Below are positions 12,179 through 23,640 of a stretch of 64,000 nucleotides of DNA, one piece after another. The notes under the pieces are model-generated. The model was not told the origin of the DNA. It searched no databases and was given only the letters and a program-made list of their open reading frames with translations. Source of the stretch: Capsicum annuum (Eukaryota > Streptophyta > Magnoliopsida > Solanales > Solanaceae); the NCBI RefSeq assembly GCF_002878395.1, contig NC_061114.1, positions 162,695,927 to 162,759,926 on the forward strand. The letters are read 5' to 3'. The position numbers were made by a program, and so were the translations under genes. Within the stretch, counting starts at the first letter, position 1; each line of letters opens with the position of its first letter.

Positions 12179-12269
12179 TGAAACACCTGGGCTTTAGAAC
12201 TTAGGAAAAGTCTCTTGAATGGTACATTCAAACCAAGGTATGGTTAGGCATGTCACTCGTATCCTTTGG

Positions 12270-12610
12270 TATGAGTCATACCCTTTCTCCTCTTCTCTCT
12301 CATAACTTAAGCAACCTAGGAGGGTAATATACTGTCTATAATATGACTTGGCGTCTCCTTAGTCATACAATAAGGTATGAGTCATACCTAGGTGAGTTAT
12401 AAGGTGCTTTGTACTTGATCAAAAGTGGACTATTTTTGATACGGGTCATGAGAATGACTTAGGGTCCAAGTCATACTCTTTGGAAATGACTCAAGGGTAT
12501 TTAATCATACCTTAAATAGTATATGGGTCCTAGGCGAAGCCTAGGGTATGATTTAAGGTGCCACTCGTACCCTAGGGTATGGTTTCTTAAGTGAGTCATA
12601 CCCAAGGACA
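12270..12610 (+). promoter_or_regulatory. Palindromic TGAGTCA cluster in TE3 U3
   Basis: GGTATGAGTCATACC occurs near 12269 and again near 12371, and shortened forms (GAGTCATACCC, AAGTCATACTC) recur up to about 12605. The core TGAGTCA is the classic bZIP half-site pair, here extended to a near-perfect 15-bp palindrome. The cluster sits upstream of the TATA box. The equivalent region of the second LTR (28365-28700) keeps related but more mutated copies. Binding is inferred from the motif alone. Confidence 0.55.
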
Positions 12611-12680
12611 GGCTTATTTTATAGATTTTAACTAAGGTCCCTATGGTAATTTCCTAACCCCAAAACCCTAAGTTTCCTCA

Positions 12681-12690
12681 CTATATAAAT
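12681..12690 (+). promoter_or_regulatory. TE3 LTR TATA box
   Basis: CTATATAAAT lies in a CCTCACTATATAAA context that is kept in the second LTR at 28776-28785. The downstream stretch with CCAAAAYAC and CTCTCAAACACTTT is also kept, consistent with a transcript start about 30 nt on. Confidence 0.6.
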
Positions 12691-13759
12691 TTATATGGCC
12701 TCCTAAAATACATTTTGAGTGGATCAAACATCCAAAATACTCTCTCAAACACTTTAGAAGATTTAGAGGCTGGGGTTTCAAGGGATTTCATCTTGGGGGA
12801 AAGAAGAGTAAAGTTTTTCTTGGTGGATCATCTTGTTTAAGGCAGCTCCCTTACTCAATAACTCAAAAATTATGTATTTCACACTTGGATTAGTAGGTGT
12901 ACATGGTGATTTTGAACTCAAATGAAAAGGGTTTTTGTTGTTAAATGATGAATAATTTTTTCTATTTCTTAGACTTGTGATTATATATGATATTGGTGGT
13001 GGTTTTAATATGTGAGTGACTTCTGTATGTGGTTTAACAAATGGGTCCTTATTAACCCTAATATTAATGAATTCTACCATGAACTTGTCCTTGATAAAGG
13101 TATGAAAACAAGGTGTTTGTGAAAATATCTAAATGAAATGTCTAGTCACATGTTAATGGTGTATGGAACTATGGTATTGGTCTAGTGAACATGAATGGGA
13201 TATGATATTGTTACAATGAATGTGAATATGTGAAAGTGGTTGGTAAAGGCGTTGTTGGCTGTGTATTGAGTCATGATAAACATGAATGCTTGGTAAATAG
13301 TTGGTATAAACTTTGTTAATCATGTAATAGATTAATTGATGACGTTAGATGGTGAGAAGACCTAATAATTATGAATGGTTGATAAATAGTATTGTAATGA
13401 TATTGTTAGCCATGTAATAAGTTAAATTATTACCATGTTGGTTTATGGCTAAGAAAGGGTCCATTTTCTTAAACATGAACATGAATTGTGTGAAACTAAA
13501 GTGTGATATAGAAAGGATAATGAAGCTTGAATGGATTTTAAGGGTCTTGATGATTATAATTTGAATTGAATGATGATTTGAATGGATGAATTAGCCTAAT
13601 AAAGTGGTTAATTGGATGAATACTCCTATGAAGACCTTCAGGTCCCATATGGTGTTGATATGGGTAAATGGTTTAAGCCCTTAAACATAAAACAGATTTA
13701 ATAGATGTTAATACATGAGCTAAAAGGGGTTCATAGTTCAAATTTTGTCTAATAATGGC

Positions 13760-14100
13760 AATGAAATAACTAGTGGTTCGAGTCCCTAGTCTGATTGATT
13801 TATTATGGTTTGAGTCCCTCGCCTAATGAAATGACTTGTGGTTAGAGTCTCTGGTCTGATGAATGACTAGTGGTTTGAGTCCCTAGTCTAATGAATGGCT
13901 TGTGGTTTGAGTCCCTCGCCTAATGTAATGACTAGTTGTTTGAGTCCCTAGTCCAATGAATGTTTTGTGGTTCGAGTCCCTTTCCCAATAAAATTACTAG
14001 TGGTTCAAGTCCCTACTCAAATGAATGTCTTATGGTTCGAGTCCCTTGCCTAATGAATTTGGTTGAATTCATTGAGTTGGTTTGAGGTTCGAATCCCTTT
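13760..14100 (+). repeat. B-box-like minisatellite in TE3 LTR
   Basis: About ten units of 32-33 bp each carry GGTTCGAGTCCC or a close variant, then a CTAGTC or CTCGCC block and AATGAATG. Alternating unit types suggest a 65-bp dimer. Exact GGTTCGAGTCC occurs at 13775, 13969 and 14034, and GGTTCGAATCC at 14086. Both match the tRNA B-box consensus (GGTTCGANTCC). Confidence 0.85.
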
Positions 14101-14557
14101 GATTAATGTAACAGAGAAGTCTAATGTCTAGAATTCATAAGGTTGAAAGTTCTTCACTCCATGTCTCATGAATGAATGCTTTAAGAATGGTTGCTATGAC
14201 TCTTTCCATGACTTGGTATTCTATATTTAAACATGTGTACATGTATCTTCATATATGAATATGCTAATGTAAATGTGATTTCATATGATGGTTTGACTTG
14301 GATTGAACTAATGCGCTATTTTATCTTTATCCTCAAGATACATGCTAGCGCTCTAACTACTAACCATCTCTAGATGCTATGTCCCCATGAGACATAGGTT
14401 TCAGAGTTTATTCTTTTTTTTCTATACTGAGACAAGTGTTCGGGCAGATTGTGTATTGACATTGAAGTGGTGCATTTCCATTCTCTAGAAGGCATATATT
14501 TCATCATCTTTTACTTTAAGTTGTAGACTTGATTTATTTTGACTTAGTGTTGGCTAT

Positions 14558-14577
14558 TGTCGGGGCATGTCCCGACA
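14558..14577 (+). other. Hairpin in the right part of TE3 LTR
   Basis: TGTCGGG and CCCGACA flank a 6-nt loop (GCATGT). The second LTR has the identical 20 bases at 30629-30648, although neighbouring bases differ between the LTRs. Confidence 0.6.
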
Positions 14578-14841
14578 TATTTTAGACATTGGATTTGTAG
14601 AGGTTTTGTAGATGACTGTGGACTTGGGTTTATTGTCTAGATTGTTGCCATTAATAAAATGTTAGATATTGTCTAAGTATTGACTATTAGGTTTATTTTT
14701 CTGCTACTTTGATATTTGGTCGGAGTTCATCCAACACTTATGAATTGAATAGATCATTAGGGTAGGTTGATAGGGCAATCTTCATTCCAAGTTGGGCTTG
14801 AGATGCCCACACGACATGGCCCAGATTTAGGGCATGTCAAG

Positions 14842-14855
14842 TTGGTATCAAAGCC
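14842..14855 (+). promoter_or_regulatory. TE3a primer binding site
   Basis: TTGGTATCAAAGCC, one base from the standard initiator-Met site, two bases after the LTR end. Confidence 0.87.
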
Positions 14856-14909
14856 TAAGTTCATGGTCAGTTAGGAGTCCACAAAGTAGTGTTAAGTAGA
14901 GTCTTTTTT

Positions 14910-14935
14910 ATGGATGTGTAGCAAGACACACTTAT
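14910..14935 (+). promoter_or_regulatory. TE3a leader hairpin
   Basis: ATGGATGTG, loop TAGCAAGA, then CACACTTAT. One arm position is mispaired relative to the TE2 copy. It lies 54 nt after the primer site. Confidence 0.6.
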
Positions 14936-15044
14936 AAAAGTGGGGCTATGAGACATTTATGAATGTTTCCCTTTCCTGGCTTTCAATTTCAAGCTATATT
15001 GAGTCTATGGTTTTGGATTCTTTAAATCTTTGCTTGCGCATTTT

Positions 15045-15520
15045 TCAAATCATGTATCCAAAAAGATCTGATGTTCAGGCTAGCTATTCTATCCTAATTG
15101 AGGGAAATATGGACAAAGCTTGTCTAATTTTAAGGATTCAGACCTGGTCAAGGGTCGTGATATCTGACTATTCTTGAGAGGTTCCTCCTGTTCCAGTCAT
15201 CTTAAAGTGTCGGGTTCCGTCGCTTCTTCGCTCTATTGGCTTAGGTTGGTGGAAAATGGCCCAAGAGAAAGTATTGGGTGGGTCTTAGCCTCTATTTTGC
15301 GGCTAGTGCTCCCAACCTAAACCCATTAGGAGGCAGGAATTTTTAAATTGGTAATGCTCAGAGAGCATAAGGTGCCCAACATCAGGACAGAGGGTCCCAA
15401 TCCTCATTTACCTATCCTCTTTGTCAGTTTTGCAGTTGATCACATTGTGGTGGTTGCAAGAAAGGAAAGAATCAATGTTTTAAATCTGGCCAATTGGGTC
15501 ACATGCAACGGTAGTATCCG
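15045..15520 (+). pseudogene. TE3a short gag with zinc knuckle
   Basis: The frame from the ATG near 15052 has the N-terminal gag start (MYPKRSDVQ). Then a proline and serine linker is reached without a recognisable capsid core. The knuckle lies at 15440-15515: CGGCKKGKNQCFKSGQLGHMQ, in which the second Cys of the CCHC is Ser. Only about 400 bp separate the start from the knuckle, against about 1 kb in TE6 and TE8. The capsid core is therefore absent, and the same layout in TE3b shows this is a family trait. Several stops interrupt the frame. Confidence 0.7.
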
Positions 15521-16010
15521 TTAATGATTTTTGCTTGGGCAAAAAGGGTATCGGTTGCCACTTTTCTAGATCTTGCACCTAGGGGTGCTAATTCTATCTC
15601 CCATTTTAGTTGGGACCATCTCAATGATCTTACTATCGCTCAAGATATTGAGGCACCTTCTGATGCTGACATCGGTATGTTGAAACTTCTCTCTTATGAT
15701 GTGTATTGTTTGCTTGATCTAGGATCAACTCTTTCTTATGTGACCCTGTATTTGACTATGCATCTTGGGTTTGGTCCTGAGAGCCTCTTAGTTCTCTTTT
15801 TCTATTTCTACCACAGTAGGAGACTCTGTGGTTGTTAAGAGAGTCTATAGGGAGGTATGGTATCTGTTATTGGTAGAAAAGTTCTTGTAGACATGATAGA
15901 GTTGGGCAGAGTTGATTTTGATATTGTCCTGGGGATGGATTAGTTGCATTCATGTTATGCTTCCTTAGATTGTTGACTCGTAGGGTTATGTCCATATTTT
16001 CCTAATGAGC
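15521..16010 (+). pseudogene. TE3a aspartic protease, broken
   Basis: The 104-codon frame starting at 15524 contains MLKLLSYDVYCLLDLGSTLS. The active-site block is DLGS, where most relatives have DPGA or DTGA. HLGFGPESL follows, and in the next frame VDFDIVLGMD near 15915, the second half of the fold. A frameshift near 15830 and a stop after LGMD break it. Confidence 0.77.
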
Positions 16011-16544
16011 CGATCATTGTATTGGAAAGTGGTTCATTGGTGCATAAAGAGAGATTCATTTTGTATCTTAGATTCCATAAGTAAATCTCAAAAGGGCGTT
16101 TGTATAGTTTGGTCCGAGTTAAAGGTGTTAACATAGAAGGTTCTTCCCTAGAGATCATTCCCATGGACAATAAGTTTCCTGATATTTTCTCCCGTAATCC
16201 TTTCGATATTTCTCTTGATAGGGAAATCAATTTTGGGGTTGATATTTTTCTGGACATTCGTCTTAGTGTGTATCCATGAAGTGCTCCCGTATTTTTCATG
16301 CACAAGAAGGATGGCTTCCTTCATATGTGCACTGATTATTGTCCATGGAACAAAGCAACCATAAGGAATAAGTATCCTCTCCCTAGAAGGATGATTTGTT
16401 TGATAAAATTCAAGGTTCAAAGTGTTTCTCTAAAATTTATCTTAGGTCGGGTTATCATAAACATAAGGTTGGGGAAGCAGATATCCCTAAGGCTGTCTTT
16501 AGAATTCGGTATGGTCACTATGAGTTCTTAGTCATGTCTTTTAG
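16011..16544 (+). pseudogene. TE3a RT, first part, interrupted by TE4
   Basis: Blocks visible across two frames are [22 protein letters not shown] (16298), [23 protein letters not shown] (16413-16455) and [15 protein letters not shown], ending at 16544. The usual segment between the start of RT and KKDG (the IPPYRM to SPWGAP region) is shortened to a few codons. The frame resumes at 26151 after TE4. The same shortening is seen in TE3b. Confidence 0.8.
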
Positions 16545-19020
16545 TGTAACGCCCCGAGTCTGTACCCCGGATGCTACACTATGCTCATAATTTTGAGGGA
16601 CCACAAGCTAACCCATGACTGGTACTTGCTGGAATAACTAAATAGTAATACTATAATTATGCAGAAATTAGGCAGAAACTTGCCATAAGGTTCAAATCTG
16701 AAATAAATACTAAAACTGAATATCTGTCTAAAAATACTCTAGTCTGAGAAGCCTCTACTGTCTGAACATGGAGTTGATGGGGCAAGTCCCCAACTAACTC
16801 TGACTACTAAAATAAACTAAGATACCAAAATAAAAATCATATCCTCGAATTATGAGAACTGACCACTAACTCTGATTGCTGAAAATCTAAACTGCTAAGT
16901 ATGATCGGGAACCCGTGTATTTGAACCGATGATAAAAAACATCATAGTGCAAAAGAAAAGTATGTGTCAGTACTTTGAATGTACTGGTATGCTAAGTGAG
17001 GTAGGCTGATATGCATGTGTTCATATGCATGAACAAATACTGACTGAGTAACATGAACATAACTGAATGAGGGTACATGCATGAATACGTAAACTATTAC
17101 TGAGATCATCATAACACTGGATACTGAGTTCTGAATACCGAGTTACTGATATCTGAGTTTAGTGATACTGCATTACAGATAACTGAGTGATTGTTTCTAA
17201 CAGTCCTAATTCTGTAGAACTAAACTGAGTTCTATACTGAGCTAGGTGACTTTGTCTGACAGTCTTGAATCTGTAGAACTAAACTGAGTTCTTTACTGAG
17301 GATGAATATGAAACTAAAATTGTGGGAGGTAATCATTTAACCAACACGCCCCTTCTCTGAATAGATTGGGGACAACTTATAACCTCAGTCGGAAGGGTGT
17401 CAGTACTGTGCCATGGGTAAAGACAAACTGTGAGTCAACCCTCTCTAACAGGAAGCTCTTTCGTCAACCCTCGCTTGTAGGAAAAATTGTATGAGATATA
17501 TCAACCCTAGTCTGGTCGGAAGATACCTCAACCTATGCTGGCTACCTAGTTCTATAACACAGGGATATACTGGCAGGAATGCCCCCATCCGTGGGTTCGC
17601 TCAATGCTAAATCCTACTCCCAACTGAATAGACACTGAACTGCTTTCTAGTCTATACTAGGCTTACTGAGCTGTTACTGATTGTACTGTCTAACTTAACT
17701 GAACTGAGTCCACTGAGTTCCGTTAATTGATGGAGTACTACTGAATCCTATTAACTGACTGATAACTATGGAGTTCTATTAATTGACTGAGTTTACTGAG
17801 GCCTAAACTTAATACTGTAATGGAACTATGACTGTTTTTAGAGTACTACTGTTCGTGACACTACTGAGGCTTTTTTGTAAATACTGTAGCTCTAGATAAA
17901 CAACTAAGTTTTCAGGTATTGAATATCCCAAGAGTCGATAGCGTGAAAAGTAAATCATAGCATAGACTTGAAAAGCATAACCATGTACACTTGTTCACAA
18001 CTCATTCATAGAGACATTTTATCAAACACTTGCATGATATAACTTGCACATAAGCTAGCATGACATGATTTTCCCCATTTTAGTTCACATGAGCAGTTTA
18101 TCAAGCACTTGGAGAACACAATCTATACACATGATACAAAAATACTTGTAGGCGTCATAACTTCAATTCCAATTTCACACATTCAAGGGTTTAACATAAA
18201 TTCATATGATACTACACTTATATCAATTAACTGCACATGAAACTTGAAGTGAAACATGGATTTAGAACCCCAATTAATCATTATCATCATGAATATAATC
18301 AAACCTAATATGAAATTCGTGAAATCAATACACTTGAAGTTTAGAAATAGTTTCTTGGACTCAAAGGGTGGGAGGAACCCTTGGATGAACACTTCACATA
18401 TCTTAACAACCAAATTCTGAAAGATTGATGGTAAGTTCTTGAGCCTTGAATTGAATTTGAAATCTCCTAGGGTTTGTTGTTTAGATCAACTTGTGAAGAA
18501 TGAAAAATTTTTGCTCTTAGAAGGGTTTAATTTTGTGTTTTGGGGCTGATAGACATGGGAAAAAAACCCAATTATCCCTGAGGACGCGACTTTTTAATGA
18601 CTAAAAATTGACCTAATGATGCGCAGACCAACGCGTCGCGTCGTTGGAATCGATGCGATAGCCAACGCGCCGCGTTGGTTCACTGGAATTTGCACTGGGA
18701 GCCAAAGGAAAATATTCATCAAAATTATGGGCAACGTAGAGCGCTGAGGTCGCATCGATCCACTGGTTTGAGCTTTCAAATGTATCCAAACGAAGTCTGA
18801 AAAATTCAAAACTTGTCCGGGAACACCCATTGACATTCTTGATCATGATTCAACCTAAAAATCATTACTTTAAGGTCATAAAGGTCACGAAATAGAGTTG
18901 CTAACTTACAAAGACTAAAATAATACTAAGTATGAATACTTAGCTAAAATTTTTTAAGTCTGGGACCCCTTAACAAGCTTAAAGGACTGAGTTAAGCTAA
19001 GGATTTTGTGGGGTATTACA
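16545..19020 (-). repeat. TE4 3' LTR
   Basis: The 2476 bp run from TGTAACGCCCC to GGGGTATTACA in plus orientation and align along their length with 23641-26150. A CpG-rich patch (18618-18680, with ACGCGTCGCGTCG) sits in the U3-side third. Short repeats of the TCAACCCTC kind lie near 17430-17540. Confidence 0.9.
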
Positions 19021-19036
19021 AAATCTCCCCCTTGGG
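19021..19036 (-). promoter_or_regulatory. TE4 polypurine tract
   Basis: The minus strand reads CCCAAGGGGGAGATTT directly before the LTR start TGTAATACCCC. Confidence 0.88.
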
Positions 19037-19360
19037 AACATTTATCAACAAATAGGACTAATGAGGCTAGGAATACAGATAGACTGAACTTGTTTATTGG
19101 ACATGCATGACTGCAATATGACTTCATGACTGACAGTATTTATATGTTGAAATTTCTTACTGAAGATGCATATCTAATGCATGAGTACTTGACTGAACAT
19201 GATTCATAAATGCATGACTGGAATTACTGATAAGCTAAGTTTCTCATGTTGAACATGCATATCTGAAGAATGAATACATGACTAAAAATGCAATGGTAAC
19301 TGATATTGAATCTATCAAAGGGAAATCTGAGCATAGAACAAAGTAAGTTCAAGGAAAAAC
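19037..19360 (-). repeat. TE4 3' untranslated repeats
   Basis: Imperfect repeats built on CATGCATGACTGA and GATGCATATCTAATGC fill the stretch between chromodomain and polypurine tract. TE6 has the same repeats as a clearer 89-bp tandem. Confidence 0.65.
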
Positions 19361-19363
19361 TGT

Positions 19364-19819
19364 TACCTTGGGTTGATCCTGAATTTGCGGAGAAGAGGTG
19401 AGGATATTTGGTCTACATGTCTACTTCTGCTTCCCAAATAGCTTTCTCAACAGACTGATTCCGTCAAAAAACTTTGACTAGAGGGACTTCTTTGTTCCTC
19501 AGTCTGCGGATCTGATAATCAAGGATTTTGACTAGAATCTCCTTATAAGAGAGGCTGTTCTGAATGTCTATACTCCCTACAAGGACTACAACTACTGGGT
19601 CACCTATGCATTTCTTTAGCAAGGAGACATGGAAACCTGAATGGACTAAATCTAGATCTGAAGGCAACTCAAGATTGTAAGCTACCTTTCCAAAATGGCT
19701 GAGAATTCGGTAAGGACCGATATATTGAGGACTGAGCTTTTCCCTTCTTGCCCAACCTCTTTACTTCTTTCGTGGGTGAGATTTTCACAAACACAAACTC
19801 ACCGATCTAAACTCAAGAT
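19364..19819 (-). pseudogene. TE4 integrase C-terminus and chromodomain, broken
   Basis: From 19800 the minus strand reads FVKISPTKEVKRLGKKGK (GPY/F start), then after a frame change MPSDLDLVHSGFHVSLLKKCIG (19667). LSYKEILVKIL and RLRNKEVPLVKVF follow, and chromodomain residues AIWEAEVDM. The upstream integrase core is absent: at about 19820 the sequence changes to TE7-like non-coding DNA. Confidence 0.83.
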
Positions 19820-21725
19820 TTGTTACTGAACACGCATGAACAGGATCATGAGAACATAACTAAGCCTGAGATATGATACATGAACTGAATGTCATGAGAT
19901 GAACTGTGCCTCTTGAATACATGGCTTATGGTTGAAATTAGAACTTAAGGGTCCACTCATGAGTACCCATTAGTCCAAACTGGATTCATTATGTAAAGAG
20001 AAACTGGGAGGTTTAGGACATGAAAGCTCGGGGCTTATGGTGTATCTCCCTCTTAGTACATTATGTCCCTTGAAGGATGCTGACTTGGCTTAGATACTGA
20101 GGAAAAACTGGGATGATTCATAGGGCACCTCCGAACAGGGTCGTGACTAAATATCTAGGATCTGAAACTAGGATATGATACATGAACTGAGCTGAAAATG
20201 CAACTACCTAGTTGCTCCATCTTGTAATAGTTACATTCATGAGGATTCGGATAGTGCGACTAGATAGATATTCGGTGAACCAAACTAAACTTGTCTACCT
20301 AGTTGCTAAACTGAATTATTGGCTTACGAAATAGCTAATGCTGAAACTAATACTTGAATAGAGCATTTCCTTGACACTCTTTCTATAGAGTTCTAGTGAC
20401 TTTAGGAAGTAAGGATTCTTGGCATGGGCTGAATAAAACATCTGAATAAGAAATCACATCCTGGCTAAAATTTTGTAATAAGAGGCGAGGCCTACGAATT
20501 ATCATCTAAGATAGAGTGACTAAGCCTTATGCGCTACAACTACAAATTTTCAAGCTTAGAAATATTCCTCAAATACTCTCTCAACTATGCTTTCCACCCC
20601 ATTACGATACTTCACCTGAGACTACTATCAATATTCACATGGGTGTTGAGCATGAATGCATAAATATAGTAATTTGTCTGATTAATTGAATGGATGATAG
20701 CTGGATACTGGTCAAGTAAGATTGAACTGTACTTAGTCTGGACTGAAACTATAGAGTATTTTACGTATGAGGTAAGGGCTGACTGAGCAACATGAGGTAC
20801 TGAGCATGAATATGCAAAGACTGTATTATTTGAGAATGCAAGACCAATCATATAACATGATTCCAAATTAGTCTATAAACTCAGGTACTGTATGCTATGG
20901 TTAAGAAAATCTGAAATTGAACTGAGTTACTCATCTGATTACTAGACTGGGACTGTGACTGAGACTGTAACTAAGATGGTAATTGAGCCTGTAACTGAGA
21001 TTGTAACTGAGAATCATACTGGAATTGAATGCTAGGTTCTAATAACTACATGATGGAGACTGATATCAATTGTGGGTCTGAATAGACACACTCTGGATTT
21101 TCTCAACTTCTCATCTCATGAAAAATCCTGATTCCCTCTTTCCTTTAGCAACTAAATACAACTTCTTGCTAGCCATTTACCTATACACTAACTTGACATT
21201 CAAGCTTGTCTTCGTGACTACAGCCTCGTGTATGAAAAGTATGCAAAAGTTTTTCCTTATCATGAAATATTTATTCTCTCCCATCTAAGCAATCACTCAT
21301 CACTATAAAATTTCATAAAGAAAGTTTACTAAAAGGTTAAAACATGAGGACCTAAAGCATGAATGAACATTATACAAAATTTGACACCTAACTGAGGCCT
21401 GAGAAAGAGAATGTCAACATCGTAGATTCACCAAGAGACCTAAACTGAGGATATGCATGAAATAATTTGAATTTAGCTAATTGTTAGGGGTATATCATGA
21501 GTCATGGGAACTGAACATATAGTAAAACATAACATGAGTACATATGTCATGAGCTGCATGACCTAAGTCTAGAGTTTTTGTATTTATGGAACATGATTCA
21601 TAACAATGAGTGAACTTGCACTCCTTATACTAGGAACTGTAAGCGTGCATGATTGCTAACGTGCATGAGTATAAGTTATGATCATAGAGCTGACATGTAA
21701 GATATAAATAGATATCATGATAATT
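19820..21725 (-). other. TE7-like non-coding segment inside TE4
   Basis: About 1.9 kb stands where RNase H and the integrase core should be. It has no pol blocks. It aligns in the same orientation with the internal region of TE7: 20040-20110 with 48090-48160, 20220-20480 with 48285-48520, 21230-21440 with 49150-49350, and 21500-21710 with 49390-49630. Near 20040 it includes a second polypurine-like run (CTAAGAGGGAGATA on the minus strand), preceded by an LTR-end-like stretch. It therefore looks like a piece of a TE7 relative joined by recombination. A GATACATGAACTGA block occurs twice (19890 and 20190). Confidence 0.75.
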
Positions 21726-22400
21726 GATGGGTTTTAAGAGTCTGGAATATGATTCTGAGATGATCTGCGTGATCATTCTCGCTACAGGAATAGGTAAAAA
21801 TATCATTAATGAAGGCTATGATGAACATGCCTAAGTACTGCTTGAACACATGGTTCATCAAGTCCACAAAAGATACTAGGGAATTGGTAAGACCAAATGA
21901 CATGACTAAGAATTTGAAGTAACAAAATTGAGTTCTAAAAACTATCTTTGGAATGTCACCATATCTAACTCTGAGCTGATGATAGCCTGATTTGAGAATG
22001 TCACCATATCTAACTCTGAGCTGATGATAGCCTGATTTGAGGTCTATCTTAGAAAAATAAATGGCACCCTAAAGGTGGTCAAACAACTCATCAATTCTTG
22101 GAGGTGGATACTTGTTCTTGACCATGACTTTATTTAGCTGATGGTTGTCAATGCACCTCTTGAGAGAACCGTCTTTCTTACGCATGAATAGAATTGGTGC
22201 ACCCCATGGGGACATACTGGGTCTGATGAATCCCTTATCTAGGAGATCTTTCAACTATTCTTTTAATTCCTTGAGTTATTTTGGTGCCATTCTATATTGC
22301 AAAATAGAAATGGGTTGAGTTTCTGGAAGAAGGTCTATTCTGAAGTTGATTTCCCTTTCGGGAGGAACTCCAGGAAGATCTTCGGGAAACACGTCTGGGA
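21726..22400 (-). pseudogene. TE4 RT, truncated
   Basis: The minus strand reads [22 protein letters not shown] and [18 protein letters not shown] (22254-22110). A duplicated SKIDL-side block follows, then [21 protein letters not shown] and FINDIFTYS (21790). The first Asp of the catalytic pair is Asn, so the domain would be inactive even if translated. It ends at about 21725, where non-coding sequence begins. A perfect 45-bp tandem duplication lies inside (21951-22040). Confidence 0.84.
21951..22040 (-). repeat. Perfect 45-bp tandem duplication in TE4 RT
   Basis: Positions 21951-21995 and 21996-22040 are identical. At 45 bp it keeps the frame and doubles 15 codons just before the RT palm. 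TE1 and TE6 have one copy at this place. Confidence 0.95.
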
Positions 22401-22960
22401 ATTCACATGCTACTGATCCTGACTCAAGAGTAGGGGTTTCAAATCTAGAGTGTTGGACTCAAACGAGATGGTAGACACATCCCTTATATTATTTTTCTTT
22501 CCCTAAGATAGGAAATAAGCTGACCCCTAAGTGCTGAAATACTACCCCTCTATTCTAGGATGGGTTTATTCAGAAATTAAAATTGGACAATTCTATTTCT
22601 GCATTCGACTGAGGCATAGCAGGAATGAAGCCAATACATGCCAAGAATAACATCAAAATTAGTTATCTCTAATTTGACTAAGTCTGCTAAAGTGACTTTC
22701 TGAGATACCATAACTGATAGTTCCTGTATACCCATTGGGCTATATTAGATTTACCCACTAGGGTAGAGGCTAAGAAAGTCTTTGCTAGGATATTAGGAGT
22801 GACTCTAAAATTAGCAGCTATATATAGAGTTACAAAGAACAAAGAAGATCCTAGATCTAGCAAAGAATGAACATATAAATGGTAAACTTGTAATATACTA
22901 GTAACCACATTAGGAGAACTTTCCTGATCCTGTCGGGACTAAAGTGCATAAAGCCTGTTT
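22401..22960 (-). pseudogene. TE4 aspartic protease, broken
   Basis: The frame at 22908-22687 encodes VTSILQVYHLYVHSLLDLGSSL, with active-site block DLGS, then ITANFRV-like and VGKSNIAQWVYRN. The second half, with a VILGMYWL-like block, lies near 22640 in another frame. The linker toward RT (22330-22400) has [18 protein letters not shown] residues. Confidence 0.8.
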
Positions 22961-23443
22961 GGGCATTGTCCACTGGTGGCACTGGAAGAGACACCCTGCT
23001 GATTTGGACGACTGGACTGAGCTTAGGGATGCTTATGCTGACTTTATGAATCCAACTGAGGACAATCTTTAACTTTGTGGCCTGACTTGTCTTGCCATAC
23101 CCGAAACACACATCACTACCATCTCTACAGATACTCTGGTGGTTTCTGCCGCACTTCTGGAAAAGAGGATTTGTTCGGCTACTTTTTGTCCTATACATTC
23201 TGGCCCTCTTATTTTTTCTCCCCTCTTTCCTATGCCTCTTATCCTTACTCTATGAAGCATAAGACATATGCCTTGATAGGATAATAGCCAACTAATTATT
23301 CTAAGTAGCTACTGAATAAGCTAGGCAGAGAAAGCAACTCTAAATTCAGAGTGGTCGACATGCTCATTCAGGGGATCTTCCTAAATAGGTGAAGGGGCTA
23401 GCTAGTTTTCATTATTTCTCTTATTAGCTTCTCTAGAAGGCAT
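22961..23443 (-). pseudogene. TE4 short gag with knuckle
   Basis: The start is the ATG at 23443-23441 (MPSREANKRNN), matching TE1. EDPLNEHVDHSEFRVAF follows. The frame then jumps, near 23270, from the gag N-terminus to the region just before the knuckle, so the capsid core (about 200 codons in TE6) is deleted. The knuckle lies at 23150-23085: QKCGRNHQSICRDGSDVCFGYGK, in which Tyr replaces a Cys of the second CCHC. Gag of this kind could not form a particle. Confidence 0.75.
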
Positions 23444-23567
23444 GTTCTAGAAGTATAAGAAAGAGATAAATTATACTGAGAGTTTAACTTAAGCTCATGC
23501 TCACCTGCACGATATGAATACTGAAGAAAGTGAAACTTTTCCTAAAATGCCTTATAACTTTTTATCC

Positions 23568-23593
23568 ATGAGTGTGGCATGCTACACACGCAT
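23568..23593 (-). promoter_or_regulatory. TE4 leader hairpin
   Basis: On the minus strand ATGCGTGTG, loop TAGCATGC, CACACTCAT. One pair is mismatched and one G-U of other copies is G-C here. It is retained although the primer site next to it is lost. Confidence 0.6.
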
Positions 23594-23640
23594 GCACAAG
23601 ACTCTACTAGACGTGAATTTTAGCCTTCCTAGGACTCTTT

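Larger units (their letters stand above)
12179..14839 (+). repeat. TE3 LTR, first copy
   Basis: The 2661 bp run from TGAAACACC to GGCATGTCA. They align over their length with 28275-30908. The LTR holds, in order, a palindrome cluster, a TATA box, a minisatellite, and a hairpin near the right end. Confidence 0.85.

Noticed and set aside
13775..14096. Possible cluster of tRNA genes from repeated GGTTCGAGTCC
   Set aside because: Only the B-box-like core is present. There is no acceptor stem, anticodon arm or A-box arrangement, and the spacing of 32-33 bp is too short for tRNA genes.
13760..14100. CRISPR-like array of short direct repeats
   Set aside because: Units run directly into each other with variant sequence and no unique spacers, inside a plant LTR. 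It is a minisatellite.
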